A program made the position numbers and the translations under genes. From Cellulomonas chengniuliangii (GTDB lineage: Bacteria; Actinomycetota; Actinomycetes; Actinomycetales; Cellulomonadaceae): DNA of 64,000 bases. The stretch is taken from assembly GCF_024508335.1 (NCBI RefSeq), contig NZ_CP101988.1, forward strand, positions 1,488,001-1,552,000, in the 5' to 3' direction. Positions 24,995 to 33,628 of the stretch are shown piece by piece (the first letter of the stretch is position 1; every line of letters begins with the position of its first letter). Under the pieces are notes generated by a model. It ran no database searches. It saw only the letters and a program-made list of their open reading frames with translations, and was not told where the DNA came from.

Positions 24995-26434
24995 TCAGCC
25001 GATGCGCTCGGCCCGGCCCAGGATGCCCTGGGGTCGGACGAGAAGGACGAGGATGAGGATGACGAGCGCGCCGGCGTAGCGCATGTCGCTCGGGATGACG
25101 AAGGTCGACAGCTCGACGACGAGACCGATGACCAGCGAGCCCACGAGGGCCCCCCATGCGGTGCCGAGCCCGCCGAGCGTGACCGCCGCGAACATGAGCA
25201 GCAGGATCGCCCCGCCCATGTTCCAGTTCGTCGCGTTGAAGTACAGGCCGAGCAGCACCCCGCCAAGGGCGGCGAGCCCTGCGCCGAGCGTCCACACGAT
25301 CCGGACGATCCGCTCGACGGTGATGCCGGACGCCGCGGCGAGCGCCGGGTTGTCCGAGACCGCCCGGGTGGCGCGTCCTGTGCGTGTCCTCACGAGGAAG
25401 AAGGCCACCGCGCCGATCGCGATGATCGCGATGCCGGCCGAGATCAGCGACTGCTGCGTGAACAGCATCCCGCCGATCCGCACAGGCTTGGGGTTCGCCG
25501 TGACGATGCGCAGCGGGCTGCCGCCGAAGAAGAACTGGTAGGTGTACTGCAGTGCCATCGACAGGCCGATTGTGACGATCATCTGCTGCGTCGTCCCGAT
25601 CCGGCGCGTGCGCAGCGGGTGCCAGATGGCGGCGTCCTGCAGCCACCCGGACGCGGCGCCCACGAGCACCGCCACCGTGCCGGAGACCAGCAGCGGCAGG
25701 TCCAGCAGCTGGCAGCCCACGTAGGCGAGCAGCGCGCCCAGGGTGACCTGCTCGCCGTGCGCGAAGTTGCTCAGCCCCGTGGTGCCGTAGATCAGGGACA
25801 GGCCGACCGACGCGAGCGCCAGCAGGAGGCCGAAGACGATCCCGTTTATGACCTGCTGCGCGACCCGCTGCCCGGTGATGCTGCTGGGCTTCGAGCTGTC
25901 CGGCGCGGCGACGGCGGGGTCGGACCCCGGCGCGTCGCTCGGCTCGCCGCCGGTGGGCGTTGATCCGCTCCCACCGCCAGCTGTGGGAGCGCCGAGCGGG
26001 AACAGGGCCCCGACGCTGGAGCCCAGCCGGACGGTCACGGTCCGCGGGTTGGCGGCCGGGTCCCGCAGCGTCTCCCCGGCGGGGAGGGTCGTGTCGTCGA
26101 CGGCCACCTCGTAGTCGCCGGCGGTGGTCACCGGGACGGACCATCGGCCGTCTGCGCCAGTGGCGGCCTCGAGCGTCAAGCCCTGGCCTGTGATCGTCAG
26201 GGCGATCCCGGCCGCTGGCTCGCCCGCGGCGGTCCGGATCGTGCCGCCGATGCACCCGGTGGCGGGATCGGCCGCGCAGGCCACGGCGGCCGCCTGGGCA
26301 GGGCTCGCCGCCAGGAGGGCGGCGAGGACGCTGAGCAGCACGGTGAGCAGTGGGAGGAGCGCCGCCCCAGGAGGGCGCCGGTTCCGTGTGCGCGGCGAGC
26401 TGGTGATTCGGTCCGGTGTCGCGGCTCGGCGCAC
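24995..26434 (-). CDS. livH: LivH permease with N-terminal exported carboxypeptidase-regulatory-like domain
   Basis: A 479-residue fusion. Residues 1-45 look like a Sec signal peptide (LLPLLTVLLSVLAALLAASP then AQA). Residues 50-130 form a beta-sandwich like the carboxypeptidase regulatory/transthyretin-like family (GCIGGTIRTAAGEPAAGIAL, TGADGRWSVPVTTAGDYEV). Residues 135-185 are a Pro/Gly/Ser linker, and from about 190 to the end is a standard LivH permease (GIVFGLLLALASVGLSLIYG, SNFAHGEQVTLGALLAY). The permease alone is normally about 290 residues. The GTG at 26434 has GGAGG five bases upstream, so the extra domain is very likely translated. It is the first gene of livHMGF. The role of the external domain is unknown. 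Confidence 0.88.
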   Translation of the reverse strand: MRRAATPDRITSSPRTRNRRPPGAALLPLLTVLLSVLAALLAASPAQAAAVACAADPATGCIGGTIRTAAGEPAAGIALTITGQGLTLEAATGADGRWSVPVTTAGDYEVAVDDTTLPAGETLRDPAANPRTVTVRLGSSVGALFPLGAPTAGGGSGSTPTGGEPSDAPGSDPAVAAPDSSKPSSITGQRVAQQVINGIVFGLLLALASVGLSLIYGTTGLSNFAHGEQVTLGALLAYVGCQLLDLPLLVSGTVAVLVGAASGWLQDAAIWHPLRTRRIGTTQQMIVTIGLSMALQYTYQFFFGGSPLRIVTANPKPVRIGGMLFTQQSLISAGIAIIAIGAVAFFLVRTRTGRATRAVSDNPALAAASGITVERIVRIVWTLGAGLAALGGVLLGLYFNATNWNMGGAILLLMFAAVTLGGLGTAWGALVGSLVIGLVVELSTFVIPSDMRYAGALVILILVLLVRPQGILGRAERIG

Positions 26435-26739
26435 AGGGACCTCCGTCCGGTCGTTCGATCGGTGGTTCACGGTCTTCGGCGCGGTGCCGAGGGGAGCAGG
26501 GCTCCGAGTGGGGAGGAGACTAGGAGCGGATTGTGTCCGGTGCATTACGCACAGCGCGAGAGTATGCAGGACCAAAGGGGCATCATTCACTATTTGGGGT
26601 GATCGCCCGCGTGGCGTGCGGTGTGGCGGGCCCTCGCCGACGCCGCGACTAGGCACACGGGCTCGGCTTTGCGATGATCAGATCGCGCGACGGTGTGCCG
26701 CCGCGGTGGCGAGGACGACAGGACAGGAGGCCGGCGCAG
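26435..26739. other. Intergenic region between divergent livH and GNAT genes
   Basis: About 305 bases without a convincing coding frame. It must contain the livH promoter on the minus strand and the acetyltransferase promoter on the plus strand. On the minus strand a TACTCT hexamer (26554-26559) fits the actinobacterial -10 pattern, but I see no good -35 partner, so no promoter is claimed. The centre (about 26540-26610) is notably less GC-rich than the surroundings. Confidence 0.5.
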
Positions 26740-27444
26740 GTGCGTCCAGGTGCCCAGGTGCGACCCGCGGAGCCCGCGGACATCCCTGCCCTCGTCGAGC
26801 TCTGCCTGGCGGCGCGGAGCGAGTCCACGATGGGCGCGCAGTTGTGCAGCGACGACGGCGAGCGCCTGCGGGACCAGCTCGGCGCCCTGCTCGCCTCACG
26901 CGGGGGACAGCTGCTGGTCGCCCTGCTCGACGGGGAGCCCGTGGGCCTGCTGCTCGGTCAGCTCGTCGGCCCGGGGCCGTTCACGGACTTGGTGAGCCTC
27001 AACCTGGAGGCCATCTACGTCGCCCCGCGAGCACGTCGGCGGGGCCTGGGCCACGCCCTGATGGCCGGCGCCCTCGAGGTGGCCGAGGCCGGCGGCGCCA
27101 CCGAGGTGTACGCGGCGCCGTTGCCCGGGGCGCGCGGGATGCAGAGGTTCTTCGTCCGGCTCGGCTTCGCGCCGGCCGCCGCGCACCGCGTGGTCAGCAC
27201 GTCGGCCCTGCAGCGCCGACTGGTCGCTGAGACCGCCGGCGCACAGTCCCGCCGCGGCGCCGGGCGGGGCATCGAGGACCTGATCGCCCGCCGCCGCCAG
27301 GTGCGCGCGGCGTCCCGCGACGCCGGTGTGGCCCGCACCGCGCAGGCCGCGGCCGGTCAGCGGTCGCGCGCCGCCATCACCATGCAGGTCAACCGCGCGG
27401 TGCAGACCCGACGCGACTCCGAGTCCTCGACGACGATCTCGTAG
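26740..27444 (+). CDS. GNAT family N-acetyltransferase with basic C-terminal tail
   Basis: A 234-residue protein. Residues 1-150 are a GNAT domain with motif [18 protein letters not shown] and the downstream GMQRFFVRLGFAPA element. The last 80 residues are rich in Arg, Ala and Gln and unlike the fold, so they may be a disordered tail. GTG 26740 has AGGAGG nine bases upstream and begins just before the domain; an earlier ATG at 26674 lacks a ribosome site. The gene runs 88 bases into the convergent thioesterase gene, so the last 29 codons are read on the complementary strand. Substrate unknown. Confidence 0.7.
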   Translation: MRPGAQVRPAEPADIPALVELCLAARSESTMGAQLCSDDGERLRDQLGALLASRGGQLLVALLDGEPVGLLLGQLVGPGPFTDLVSLNLEAIYVAPRARRRGLGHALMAGALEVAEAGGATEVYAAPLPGARGMQRFFVRLGFAPAAAHRVVSTSALQRRLVAETAGAQSRRGAGRGIEDLIARRRQVRAASRDAGVARTAQAAAGQRSRAAITMQVNRAVQTRRDSESSTTIS

Positions 27445-27761
27445 GTCGCGACACGCGACCCCAGGTGCAGGGCGCGCGCCGTGCCCGTCACGCTCCCCGA
27501 CGTCACACCGCGGTGGTGCGTCGCGTTGAGCTCGATCCCCACGGCGATCCGGCCCTCGCCCGCGTGCGCCATCGCCGCCACCGAGCCGAGCGTCTCGGCC
27601 AGCGCCGCGGACGCCCCGCCGTGCAGCAGCCCGTAGGGCTGGGTGTTCCCCTCGACCGGCATGACGCCCACCACCTTGTCCGGCCCCACCTCGAGGATCG
27701 TGATCCCCATCCGCTCGATGAGGGTTCCCGCATAGCTCGGTCGCACGGCGTCGTCAGTCAT
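27357..27761 (-). CDS. PaaI-type hotdog-fold thioesterase
   Basis: A 134-residue acyl-CoA thioesterase of the PaaI/YbdB (menaquinone-type) group. The hallmark segment LLHGGASAALAETLGSVAA carries the His-Gly-Gly motif and the active-site acid. GIELNATHHRGVTSGSVTGT is the following conserved strand pair. Length is typical. The ATG at 27761 lies 19 bases from the divergent polA start. Its 3' end overlaps the convergent acetyltransferase gene by 88 bases. It may act on 1,4-dihydroxy-2-naphthoyl-CoA or a phenylacetate intermediate; the window gives no pathway context. Confidence 0.85.
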   Translation of the reverse strand: MTDDAVRPSYAGTLIERMGITILEVGPDKVVGVMPVEGNTQPYGLLHGGASAALAETLGSVAAMAHAGEGRIAVGIELNATHHRGVTSGSVTGTARALHLGSRVATYEIVVEDSESRRVCTARLTCMVMAARDR

Positions 27762-27780
27762 GGCAGATAGGTTGGCACCC

Positions 27781-30528
27781 GTGAGCGACGTTCAGCCAAC
27801 TGCCGACCAGACGACAGCCCTCGACACCGCATCGGCTGCTCCGCCGAGTGGCGCCGCCCCCGCACGCCTGCTGCTCATCGACGGGCACTCGATGGCGTAT
27901 CGGGCCTACTTCGCGCTGCCGGTGGAGAACTTCTCCACGTCCACGGGCCAGCCCACCAACGCGGTGTACGGCTTCACGTCGATGCTCACCAAGATCCTCG
28001 CCGATGAGCAGCCGACCCACCTGGCCGTCGCCTTCGACATGGGCCGCACCACGTTCCGCACCGAGAGGTACCCGGAGTACAAGGGCACGCGCGACGAGAC
28101 GCCGCAGCCGTTCCGCGGCCAGGTCCCGCTGATCCGCGAGGTGCTCGAGACGATGCGGGTGCCCGTCATCGAGCGGGAGAACTACGAGGCCGACGACGTG
28201 CTCGCGACGCTCGCCACCCAGGCCCGGGCCGCCGGGATGCAGGTGCTCGTGTGCTCGGGCGACCGCGACGCCTTCCAGCTCGTCAACGACGACGTCACTG
28301 TCCTGTACCCCATTCGCGGCGTCTCCGAGCTCACCCGCATGACCCCTGACGCGGTGCGCGCGAAGTACGGCGTGGGCCCCGAACGCTACTCCGACCTCGC
28401 CGCGCTCGTGGGCGAGACCAGCGACAACCTGCCGGGCATCCCCGGCGTGGGGCCGAAGACCGCCGCCAAGTGGATCACCGCCTACGGCGACCTCGACGGC
28501 ATCATCGCCGCCGCGCCCGACATCAAGGGCAAGGCGGGGGAGTCCCTGCGGGCGCACCTCGACCAGGTGGTGCTGAACCGCGAGCTCAACCACCTGCTCA
28601 CCGACCTCGAGCTGCCGCTCGGCCCCGCCGACCTCGCCGTCCAGCCGTGGGACCGGGAGGCCATGCACCGGGTCTTCGACTCGCTGCAGTTCACCGCCCT
28701 GCGCGAGCGGCTGTTCGCGGCCATGCCCGGCGAGGCGGCCGCCCCCGTCGAGGCCGGCGAGCCTGTCGACGTCGCGGAGCTGGCGCCCGGCGGCCTGGGC
28801 GGGTGGCTCGCGGCCCGTGCCGGGCGCACGCTCGGCATCGACGTGCGCGGGGCGATCCGGCCCGGCAGCGGCGACGCATGGGGCCTGGCGATCGCGGATG
28901 ACGGCGCGGCCGCCGTCTCGCTCGACCTGACGACCATCGACCCGCGCGACGAGGCCGCGCTCGCGGCGTGGCTCGCGGACGCCTCGGCGCCCAAGGCCGT
29001 GCACGGCGCGAAGTCGGCCTGGCACGCGCTCACCGGTCGCGGCCTGCCGATCGCGGGGGTGGTGTTCGACACCGAGGTCGCGGCGTACCTGTGCCACCCC
29101 GACCAGCGGTCCTACGACCTGCCCTCGTTGTCGGTGCGCTACCTGCACCGTGAGCTCACGTCGGGCGCCCCGGCCGCCGGCTCGCAGGGGGCGCTCGACC
29201 TCTCGCTCGACGGCTCCGACGAGCACCAGCACGCGGCGGCCCGGGCGGCCGCGGTGGGCGAGCTCTCCGGGGTGCTGGCCGACGCGTTGGCCGACCGCGG
29301 CGCCACGGACCTCCTCGCACGCCTCGAGCTCCCCCTCGAGGACGTCCTCGCCGCCATGGAGCACCGGGGCGTCGCGGCCGACGTGGACTACCTCCGCGAG
29401 CTCGAGAAGCTGTTCGACGCGCAGGTGCAGACGGCGGCCACGGAGGCCTACGACGTGATCGGCCGCGAGGTGAACCTCGGGTCGCCGAAGCAGCTCCAGG
29501 AGGTGCTGTTCGACCAGCTGGGCATGCCGAAGACCAAGAAGATCAAGACGGGCTACACCACTGACGCGGCGAGCCTCGCCGACCTGTACGCGCGCACCCA
29601 GCACCCGTTCCTCGCCCACCTGCTCGCGCACCGTGACGCGATCCGGCTGCGCCAGACCGTCGAGGGCCTGCTGCGCTCCGTGGCGGACGACGGGCGCATC
29701 CACACCACGTTCCAGCAGACCATCGCGGCGACCGGACGCCTGTCCTCGACCGACCCGAACCTGCAGAACATCCCGATCCGCACCGAGGCCGGCCGCCAGA
29801 TCCGACGGGCGTTCGTGGTGGGCGAGGGCTACGAGACGCTGCTCACCGCGGACTACTCGCAGATCGAGATGCGGATCATGGCCCACCTGTCCGGGGACGA
29901 GGGGCTCATCGACGCGTTCCGCTCGGGCGAGGACCTGCACAACTACGTCGGCTCGCGGGTGTTCTCGGTCCCGACGGACCAGGTCACGCCCGCGATGCGC
30001 TCCAAGATCAAGGCGATGAGCTACGGCCTGGCGTACGGGCTCTCGTCCTTCGGGCTCTCGAAGCAGCTGAGCATCGAGGTGGGGGAGGCCACCCGGTTGA
30101 TGGACGACTACTTCTCGCGCTTCGGCGGCGTGCGCGCCTACCTGACCGGCGTCGTCGACGAGGCCCGCGCCACGGGCTACACGGCGACGATCATGGGCCG
30201 CCGGCGATACCTGCCCGATCTCACCAGCGACAACCGCCAACGCCGGGAGATGGCCGAGCGCATGGCGCTGAACGCGCCGATCCAGGGCAGCGCGGCCGAC
30301 CTGATCAAGGTGGCGATGCTGGGTGTGGAACGCGAGCTCACCGCTCGCGGCCTGCGCTCGCGCCTGCTGCTGCAGGTGCACGACGAGCTCGTCCTCGAGG
30401 TGGCGCCGGGGGAGCGGGAGGAGGTCGAGGCCATCGTCCGGGCCCAGATGGGGTCCGCGGCGGCGCTCGACGTGCCGTTGGACGTGTCGGTCGGGGTCGG
30501 CGCGAGCTGGCACGAGGCCGGCCACTGA
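27781..30528 (+). CDS. polA: DNA polymerase I
   Basis: A 915-residue family A polymerase for Okazaki-fragment maturation and repair synthesis. Residues 20-300 are the 5'-3' exonuclease (LLLIDGHSMAYRAYFALP, YEADDVLATLA, GIPGVGPKTAAKW). The middle domain is a degenerate 3'-5' exonuclease: the usual DTE triad is LGIDVRGA here and lacks the second acid, so no proofreading is expected. The polymerase domain has motif A DYSQIEMRIMAHLSGDE, motif B RSKIKAMSYGLAYGLSSFG and motif C VHDELVLEV. GTG 27781 is preferred over ATG 27760, which has no ribosome site and overlaps the divergent gene start; the choice is not decisive. Confidence 0.96.
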   Translation: MSDVQPTADQTTALDTASAAPPSGAAPARLLLIDGHSMAYRAYFALPVENFSTSTGQPTNAVYGFTSMLTKILADEQPTHLAVAFDMGRTTFRTERYPEYKGTRDETPQPFRGQVPLIREVLETMRVPVIERENYEADDVLATLATQARAAGMQVLVCSGDRDAFQLVNDDVTVLYPIRGVSELTRMTPDAVRAKYGVGPERYSDLAALVGETSDNLPGIPGVGPKTAAKWITAYGDLDGIIAAAPDIKGKAGESLRAHLDQVVLNRELNHLLTDLELPLGPADLAVQPWDREAMHRVFDSLQFTALRERLFAAMPGEAAAPVEAGEPVDVAELAPGGLGGWLAARAGRTLGIDVRGAIRPGSGDAWGLAIADDGAAAVSLDLTTIDPRDEAALAAWLADASAPKAVHGAKSAWHALTGRGLPIAGVVFDTEVAAYLCHPDQRSYDLPSLSVRYLHRELTSGAPAAGSQGALDLSLDGSDEHQHAAARAAAVGELSGVLADALADRGATDLLARLELPLEDVLAAMEHRGVAADVDYLRELEKLFDAQVQTAATEAYDVIGREVNLGSPKQLQEVLFDQLGMPKTKKIKTGYTTDAASLADLYARTQHPFLAHLLAHRDAIRLRQTVEGLLRSVADDGRIHTTFQQTIAATGRLSSTDPNLQNIPIRTEAGRQIRRAFVVGEGYETLLTADYSQIEMRIMAHLSGDEGLIDAFRSGEDLHNYVGSRVFSVPTDQVTPAMRSKIKAMSYGLAYGLSSFGLSKQLSIEVGEATRLMDDYFSRFGGVRAYLTGVVDEARATGYTATIMGRRRYLPDLTSDNRQRREMAERMALNAPIQGSAADLIKVAMLGVERELTARGLRSRLLLQVHDELVLEVAPGEREEVEAIVRAQMGSAAALDVPLDVSVGVGASWHEAGH

Positions 30529-30664
30529 TCGGTCCCTCCGGGGCGGGCGGGGGGATTGATTCGCTCGTTTGTCGTATTCACGGCGATTTACGTGACTTAC
30601 GGGCATGGTGTGCGTCACAGTGGGTCGCGGCGGCAACGGGGCCGCCACGACCCACGGAGGCACG

Positions 30665-31000
30665 ATGTCCGAGGTTGCCCAGCAGAACGAGACCGACTAC
30701 GAACGGGTGCAACGCTCTCCGGAGTTCCAGGCGCTGCGGCACCGGTTCCGCCGGTTCGTCTTCCCCATGACCGCGCTCTTCCTCGCCTGGTACCTGCTCT
30801 ACGTCCTCCTGGCCGACTACGCCCACGACTTCATGAGCACGCGGGTGTCGGGCAACATCACCGTCGGCCTGCTGTTCGGGCTCGGCCAGTTCGTCTCCAC
30901 GTTCGTCATCACCATGGTCTACGCCCGATGGGCCAACAAGCACCAGGACCCCGTGGCCGCTGAGCTCCGCGCCGAGATCGAAGACGGGAAGCTCGCATGA
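30665..31000 (+). CDS. DUF485 membrane protein, partner of ActP-type symporter
   Basis: A 111-residue membrane protein with two hydrophobic helices (about residues 35-57 and 68-92) and an N-terminal RSPEFQALRHRFRRFVFPMT stretch that is the signature of DUF485. These small proteins precede acetate-permease genes in many bacteria and are thought to assist the transporter. ATG 30665 follows GGAGG at good spacing, and the stop overlaps the next start by four bases (ATGA). Confidence 0.88.
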   Translation: MSEVAQQNETDYERVQRSPEFQALRHRFRRFVFPMTALFLAWYLLYVLLADYAHDFMSTRVSGNITVGLLFGLGQFVSTFVITMVYARWANKHQDPVAAELRAEIEDGKLA

Positions 31001-32646
31001 GCGCCCGGGTCATGGCCGCTGCCGAGACCGCCCAGATCGGCGATCCGGCCGTCAACATCGGCATCTTCCTCGCGTTCGTCGCGGTCACCCTGGTCGTGGT
31101 GTTCCGCGCCTCCAAGTCGAACCGCAGCGCCGCCGACTACTACGCGGCGGGCCGCTCCTTCACCGGCCCCCAGAACGGCACCGCGATCGCCGGGGACTAC
31201 CTGTCGGCGGCGAGCTTCCTGGGGATCTGCGGGGCGATCGCCATCAACGGGTACGACGGGTTCCTCTACTCGATCGGCTTCCTCGTGGCGTGGCTCGTCG
31301 CGCTGCTCCTGGTCGCCGAGCTCATGCGCAACACCGGCAAGTTCACGATGGCGGACGTGCTGTCGTTCCGCCTCAAGCAGCGCCCGGTGCGGATGGCGGC
31401 GGCGCTCGCGACGCTCGCGGTCGTCTTCTTCTACCTGCTCGCGCAGATGGCCGGCGCCGGCGGGCTCGTCGCGCTGCTGCTCGGCATCGAGAGCAGCGCG
31501 GGCCAAGGCCTTGTCATCGCGATCGTCGGCGCGCTGATGATCCTGTACGTTCTGGTCGGCGGGATGAAGGGCACCACGTGGGTGCAGATCATCAAGGCGG
31601 TGCTGCTGATCGCGGGCGCGGGCATCATGACGATCTGGGTCCTGGGCAACTTCGGCATGGACTTCTCGGCGGTGCTCCAGGGCGCCATCGACCAGGCGGG
31701 GCCTGACGGCGAGGCGTTGATCGAGCCGGGCAAGCAGTACGGCGCCACGTCGATGACCCGGCTGAACTTCCTGTCGCTCGCGTTGGCCCTGGTGCTCGGC
31801 ACCGCGGGCCTGCCGCACGTGCTGATGCGCTTCTACACCGTGCCGAGCGCCAAGGAGGCCCGGCGCAGCGTGGTGTGGGCGATCTGGCTGATCGGCATCT
31901 TCTACCTGTTCACGCTCGTCCTCGGCTACGGCGCGGGGGCGCTGGTGGGGCCCGATGCGATCCGGTCGGCGCCTGGCGGGGTGAACTCCGCGGCGCCGCT
32001 CCTCGCCTTCGAGCTCGGCGGGACGGTGCTGCTGGGCCTCATCTCGGCGGTGGCGTTCGCGACGATCCTCGCCGTGGTGGCAGGGCTGACGATCACGGCG
32101 GCCGCCTCGTTCGCGCACGATATCTACGCCTCGGTCATCAAGGACGGGAAGGTCGAGCCGGACAAGGAGGTCCGGGTCGCCCGGATCACCGTGGTGGTGA
32201 TCGGCCTGCTCGCCATCGTGGGGGGCATCTTCGCGAACGGCCAGAACGTGGCCTTCCTCGTCGCGCTGGCGTTCGCCGTCGCGGCGAGCGCGAACCTGCC
32301 GACCATCCTGTACTCGCTGTTCTGGAAGCGGTTCAACACGTCCGGGGCGCTGTGGAGCATGTATGGCGGCCTGATCTCCTGCATCGCGCTGATCGCGCTG
32401 TCGCCGGTGGTGTCCGGCAAGGTCGACCCCACCACCGGGCTGAGCCTGTCGATGATCAAGGACACGTCGGTGGACTTCGCGATCATCCCGCTGGAGAACC
32501 CGGGCCTGATCTCGATCCCGCTGGCCTTCGTGCTCGGCATCGTCGGCACATTCCTCAGCAAGACGCCGGCAGCCCCGGGCAAGTTCGCCGAGATGGAGGT
32601 CCGCTCGCTCACGGGCGCCGGCGCCGAGAAGGCGACGCCGCACTGA
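30997..32646 (+). CDS. Cation/acetate symporter, ActP-like
   Basis: A 549-residue sodium:solute symporter (SSS family) with about thirteen hydrophobic segments. The family blocks AADYYAAGRSFTGPQNG, IAGDYLSAASFLGICGAIA and the core RLKQRPVRMAAALAT are present; ADYYAAGR is typical of the ActP/MctC subgroup that takes up acetate, propionate or pyruvate. The 3' half shows FAVAASANLPTILYSLFWKRFN, a conserved SSS block. It is translationally coupled to the DUF485 gene upstream. Only 20 bases separate it from the convergent methyltransferase gene. Confidence 0.87.
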   Translation: MSARVMAAAETAQIGDPAVNIGIFLAFVAVTLVVVFRASKSNRSAADYYAAGRSFTGPQNGTAIAGDYLSAASFLGICGAIAINGYDGFLYSIGFLVAWLVALLLVAELMRNTGKFTMADVLSFRLKQRPVRMAAALATLAVVFFYLLAQMAGAGGLVALLLGIESSAGQGLVIAIVGALMILYVLVGGMKGTTWVQIIKAVLLIAGAGIMTIWVLGNFGMDFSAVLQGAIDQAGPDGEALIEPGKQYGATSMTRLNFLSLALALVLGTAGLPHVLMRFYTVPSAKEARRSVVWAIWLIGIFYLFTLVLGYGAGALVGPDAIRSAPGGVNSAAPLLAFELGGTVLLGLISAVAFATILAVVAGLTITAAASFAHDIYASVIKDGKVEPDKEVRVARITVVVIGLLAIVGGIFANGQNVAFLVALAFAVAASANLPTILYSLFWKRFNTSGALWSMYGGLISCIALIALSPVVSGKVDPTTGLSLSMIKDTSVDFAIIPLENPGLISIPLAFVLGIVGTFLSKTPAAPGKFAEMEVRSLTGAGAEKATPH

Positions 32647-32666
32647 CGGCGGGGCGCCGGGGGGCG

Positions 32667-33482
32667 TCAGCCCGGGAGGTGGGTCACGAAGATCGCCGTC
32701 CCGGGCAGGCGCTCCCCGCGCACCGGGCCCCAGCCGCCCCATGTGCGATCGTGGCCCGCGGGCCACTCGGGCTCGACCAGCCGGTCGAGCACCAGGCCCG
32801 CGGCCACGACGTCGCCGATGTGGTCCCCGAGCGTGCGGTGGTACTCGGCGTACAGCACGTTCCCCGAGGCCCCGAGCTCGACGTAGGGCCTGCGGTCGAA
32901 GTAGGACCGCGTCGCGGTGAGCCCGCCGGCGCCCGGGTCGTCGGGGAAGGCCCAGCGCAGCGGATGGGTCACCGAGAAGACCCATCGGCCGCCGGGTCGC
33001 AGCACGCGCGCGACCTCCCGGTGCACCCGGGCGGCGTCGGGGACGAACGGGATCGCCCCGAAGGCGGTGAAGGCGACGTCGAACGAGCTGTCGGCGAACG
33101 GCAGGGCCCGTGCGTCCGCCTGCGCCATGGGGGTGCGGACCCCGATGGCCTCGTCGTAGCGGGCGCCGGCGGCCAGCATGCCGGCGGAGACGTCGGTGGC
33201 CACGACCTGCGCGGCCCCGTGGCGCAGCAGCCAGCGGGAGCACTGCGCCGCGCCCGAGCCCACCTCGAGGACGCGGGCCCCCGTCACGTCGCCCAGCAGG
33301 CGCGCGTCAGCCTCCCGCACGCCCTCGGGGCACCAGCAGAACTCGTCGGGGCCGAGGAAGGCCCCGTGCTCGTCGAGGTACTCGGCGGCGTTCGCGTCCC
33401 ACCAGCGCCGTCCGGCCCGGCCGCCGGCCTCGTCGGGAACGTCGCGATAGCCCGCTTCTGCGAGCCTGTCTTCGGAATCCAT
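32667..33482 (-). CDS. SAM-dependent methyltransferase (class I)
   Basis: A 271-residue methyltransferase. The SAM-binding motif I is VLEVGSGAAQCSRWL near residue 70, motif II TDVSAGML is in the next block, and LPFADSSFDVAFTAFGAIPF covers motif IV. The N-terminal RRWWDANAAEYLDEHG and the C-terminal substrate region (YHRTLGDHIGDVVAAGL) resemble the UbiE/Trm9-like group of Methyltransf_11 proteins in actinobacteria. ATG 33482 has AAAGGG eight bases upstream. No substrate can be inferred. It is divergent from the dpp operon. Confidence 0.85.
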   Translation of the reverse strand: MDSEDRLAEAGYRDVPDEAGGRAGRRWWDANAAEYLDEHGAFLGPDEFCWCPEGVREADARLLGDVTGARVLEVGSGAAQCSRWLLRHGAAQVVATDVSAGMLAAGARYDEAIGVRTPMAQADARALPFADSSFDVAFTAFGAIPFVPDAARVHREVARVLRPGGRWVFSVTHPLRWAFPDDPGAGGLTATRSYFDRRPYVELGASGNVLYAEYHRTLGDHIGDVVAAGLVLDRLVEPEWPAGHDRTWGGWGPVRGERLPGTAIFVTHLPG

Positions 33483-33628
33483 GGAAATCGCCCTTTGACA
33501 CGGTAGGTTTCGGCAGATCCGAGGATGTACTCGGACGTAACACCCGCGTGACGTGGCGCGCCTACTGTCGGGGACTCTTCCCCCGGTGGCGCGATCATGC
33601 CACCGGCCCGTCGACGAGGGGTGATCAT

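Noticed and set aside
22274-26434. livHMGF as a urea transporter (urtBCDE).
   Set aside because: The families are close, but there is no urease gene nearby and only one binding protein; branched-chain amino acid type is the safer label.
30577-30625. A TGTG-CG-TCACA stretch upstream of the DUF485/ActP genes that looks like a CRP/GlxR operator.
   Set aside because: The half-sites are only two bases apart instead of six, so it does not fit the operator consensus; no site was claimed.
33494-33523. TTGACA between the methyltransferase and dppA, as a -35 box.
   Set aside because: No -10 hexamer lies 16-18 bases downstream in either reading, so no promoter was called.
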